NCBI GenBank assembly: GCA_025355915.1
Contig: JANXYT010000334.1
Span: forward strand, 1 to 6,904
DNA length: 6,904 nucleotides
From: Holophagaceae bacterium
GTDB lineage: Bacteria; Acidobacteriota; Holophagae; Holophagales; Holophagaceae
Direction of reading: 5' to 3'
Shown: piece after piece, positions 5,968-6,904 of the stretch
Layout of the letters: every line of letters begins with the position of its first letter
Position numbering within the stretch: position 1 is the first letter of the stretch
Notes under the pieces: generated by a model
What the model saw: only the letters and a program-made list of their open reading frames with translations
Database searches by the model: none
Told to the model about the DNA's origin: nothing
Translations under genes and position numbers: made by a program

Positions 5968-6904
5968 AGAGGAGGTTGCTCGCCATCTCCGCCAGCTTGC
6001 TGCGCTCGCCCTTCATGAGGGTGACGTGGCCGGAGATGTCGAGGTGCTTGAAGTGTTCCGCCAGGAAGCTGAGGCCGTTGGTGCTGGCATCCACGTACGG
6101 GTTGTCGATCTGGTGCGGGTCACCCGTGAAGATCACCTTGGTGCCCTCTCCGGCCCGGGTGAGGATGGTCTTGACTTCGTGGGGCGTGAGGTTCTGGGCC
6201 TCATCCACCACCAGGTACTGCCGGGGAATGCTGCGGCCGCGAATGTAGGTGAGGGGCTCGACGCTGAGGTACCCCGCCTCTTCCAGTTGAGCGGCGGTCA
6301 TGGTGGTGCGGCGCCGGGCCTCGGTGTTCGCCCCCACGATGTACTCGAGATTGTCGTAGATCGGCTGCATGTAGGGCCGCAGCTTCTCGCTGATGTCCCC
6401 GGGCAGGTAGCCCAGGTCGCGGCCCATGGGCATGACTGGCCGGCTCACGAGGATCTTGTCGTAGGCCTCGTCGTCCACCACCAGCTGCAGACCCGCGGCG
6501 ATGGCCAGCAGGGTCTTGCCGGTGCCCGCCTTGCCCAGCAGCGTGACCACCTGGACGGTGGAATCCAGCAGCAGCTCCATGGCGAACTGCTGCTCGCGGT
6601 TGCGGGGCTTGATGCCCCAGGGGTAGGCCTCCATGCGCCGCAGGGGCCGCAGGAGCCCCTCGCCGACCATGAAACGGGCCAAGGCCGTGTGGCTGGGGTT
6701 GGTCTGGTCCACCAGGGTGAGAAACTGATTGGGATGGAGATGGAGCTCAGGATCGGGAGCCAGGCCGCCATCGTAGAGCTGATCCACCTTGGCAGGAGCC
6801 ACCTCCCAGGACTTGTGGCCGGTATAGAGCTCGTCCATCTCCACACGGTCGGTGGTGTAGTCCTCGGCCTGCACGCCGATGGCATCGGCCTTGATGCGCA
6901 GATT
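5966..6904 (-). CDS. PIN-PhoH family ATPase/ribonuclease (partial, N-terminus off the right edge)
   Basis: This is the C-terminal 312 residues of a PhoH2-type protein, in which a PIN ribonuclease domain precedes a PhoH RNA-helicase-like ATPase domain. The visible part begins inside the end of the PIN domain with NLRIKADAIGVQAEDY (1-16), typical of this family. A linker of about 80 residues follows. The PhoH domain has GIKPRNREQQFAMELL (97-112), Walker A GKAGTGKT (124-131), VSRPVMPMGRDLGYLPGD (153-170), Walker B LVVDEAQNL (231-239) and the conserved TGDPHQID (260-267). The C-terminus RSKLAEMASNLL is normal for the family. The GTG at 6874 is an internal Val, not the start: the frame is open with family-like sequence to the window edge. 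Whole homologues are around 440-470 residues, so roughly a third is missing. It is probably involved in RNA processing or decay; the physiological role of the family is not well defined. Confidence 0.94.
   Translation of the reverse strand, partial: NLRIKADAIGVQAEDYTTDRVEMDELYTGHKSWEVAPAKVDQLYDGGLAPDPELHLHPNQFLTLVDQTNPSHTALARFMVGEGLLRPLRRMEAYPWGIKPRNREQQFAMELLLDSTVQVVTLLGKAGTGKTLLAIAAGLQLVVDDEAYDKILVSRPVMPMGRDLGYLPGDISEKLRPYMQPIYDNLEYIVGANTEARRRTTMTAAQLEEAGYLSVEPLTYIRGRSIPRQYLVVDEAQNLTPHEVKTILTRAGEGTKVIFTGDPHQIDNPYVDASTNGLSFLAEHFKHLDISGHVTLMKGERSKLAEMASNLL

Noticed and set aside
5966..6874. PhoH as a complete gene starting at GTG 6874
   Set aside because: The frame continues to the window edge with the NLRIKADA sequence typical of PIN-PhoH proteins, so the GTG is an internal valine.
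1..6904. tRNA, rRNA, CRISPR, transposon or toxin-antitoxin content
   Set aside because: I found no clover-leaf candidate, spaced direct repeats, transposase motifs or small paired genes; coding density on the minus strand leaves little room.

Overview
The window reads as ordinary, dense chromosome from a GC-rich diderm (Gram-negative-type) bacterium. Every gene I can support is on the minus strand, so transcription runs from right to left. LpxC (lipid A synthesis) means the cell makes lipopolysaccharide, and IspD means it uses the MEP isoprenoid pathway. Together with a PIN-PhoH protein, a TyrS of the ~400-residue subfamily and a DUF4388-like/SPOR protein, this would fit Acidobacteriota of the Holophaga/Geothrix type. 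That is a tentative guess from protein style, not from a marker gene.

Layout in transcription order: (1) the 3' part of a PIN-PhoH ATPase gene, 5' end outside the window (6904-5966); (2) a 183-residue single-pass membrane protein of unknown function (5956-5405), whose Shine-Dalgarno overlaps the phoH stop; (3) a small terminator-like hairpin plus T-run (5389-5366) and a palindrome centred on the next start codon; (4) tyrS (5349-4150); (5) a bitopic protein with a cytoplasmic DUF4388/PatA-like region, one membrane helix, a proline-rich linker and a C-terminal SPOR domain (4153-2543), joined to tyrS by an ATGA overlap; (6) an AT-rich gap with a good sigma70-type promoter (2493-2465) and a leader of about 170 nt; (7) rlpA, a septal peptidoglycan-glycan hydrolase with its own SPOR domain (2285-1563); (8) ispD (1594-884), overlapping rlpA by 32 bp; (9) a 116-bp gap holding two inverted repeats; (10) the first 255 codons of lpxC (767-1), running off the left edge.

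The left half is an envelope cluster. RlpA and the neighbouring SPOR protein should both recognise denuded septal glycan. IspD feeds isoprenoids, including the undecaprenyl carrier used for peptidoglycan and LPS. LpxC commits precursor to lipid A. The right half is RNA-related (PhoH, TyrS) with one unknown membrane protein. I see no mobile element, CRISPR array, RNA gene or defence system. The items most worth a second look are the DUF4388-TM-SPOR protein, the perfect 13-bp inverted repeat before lpxC, and the hairpin and palindrome at the tyrS start.
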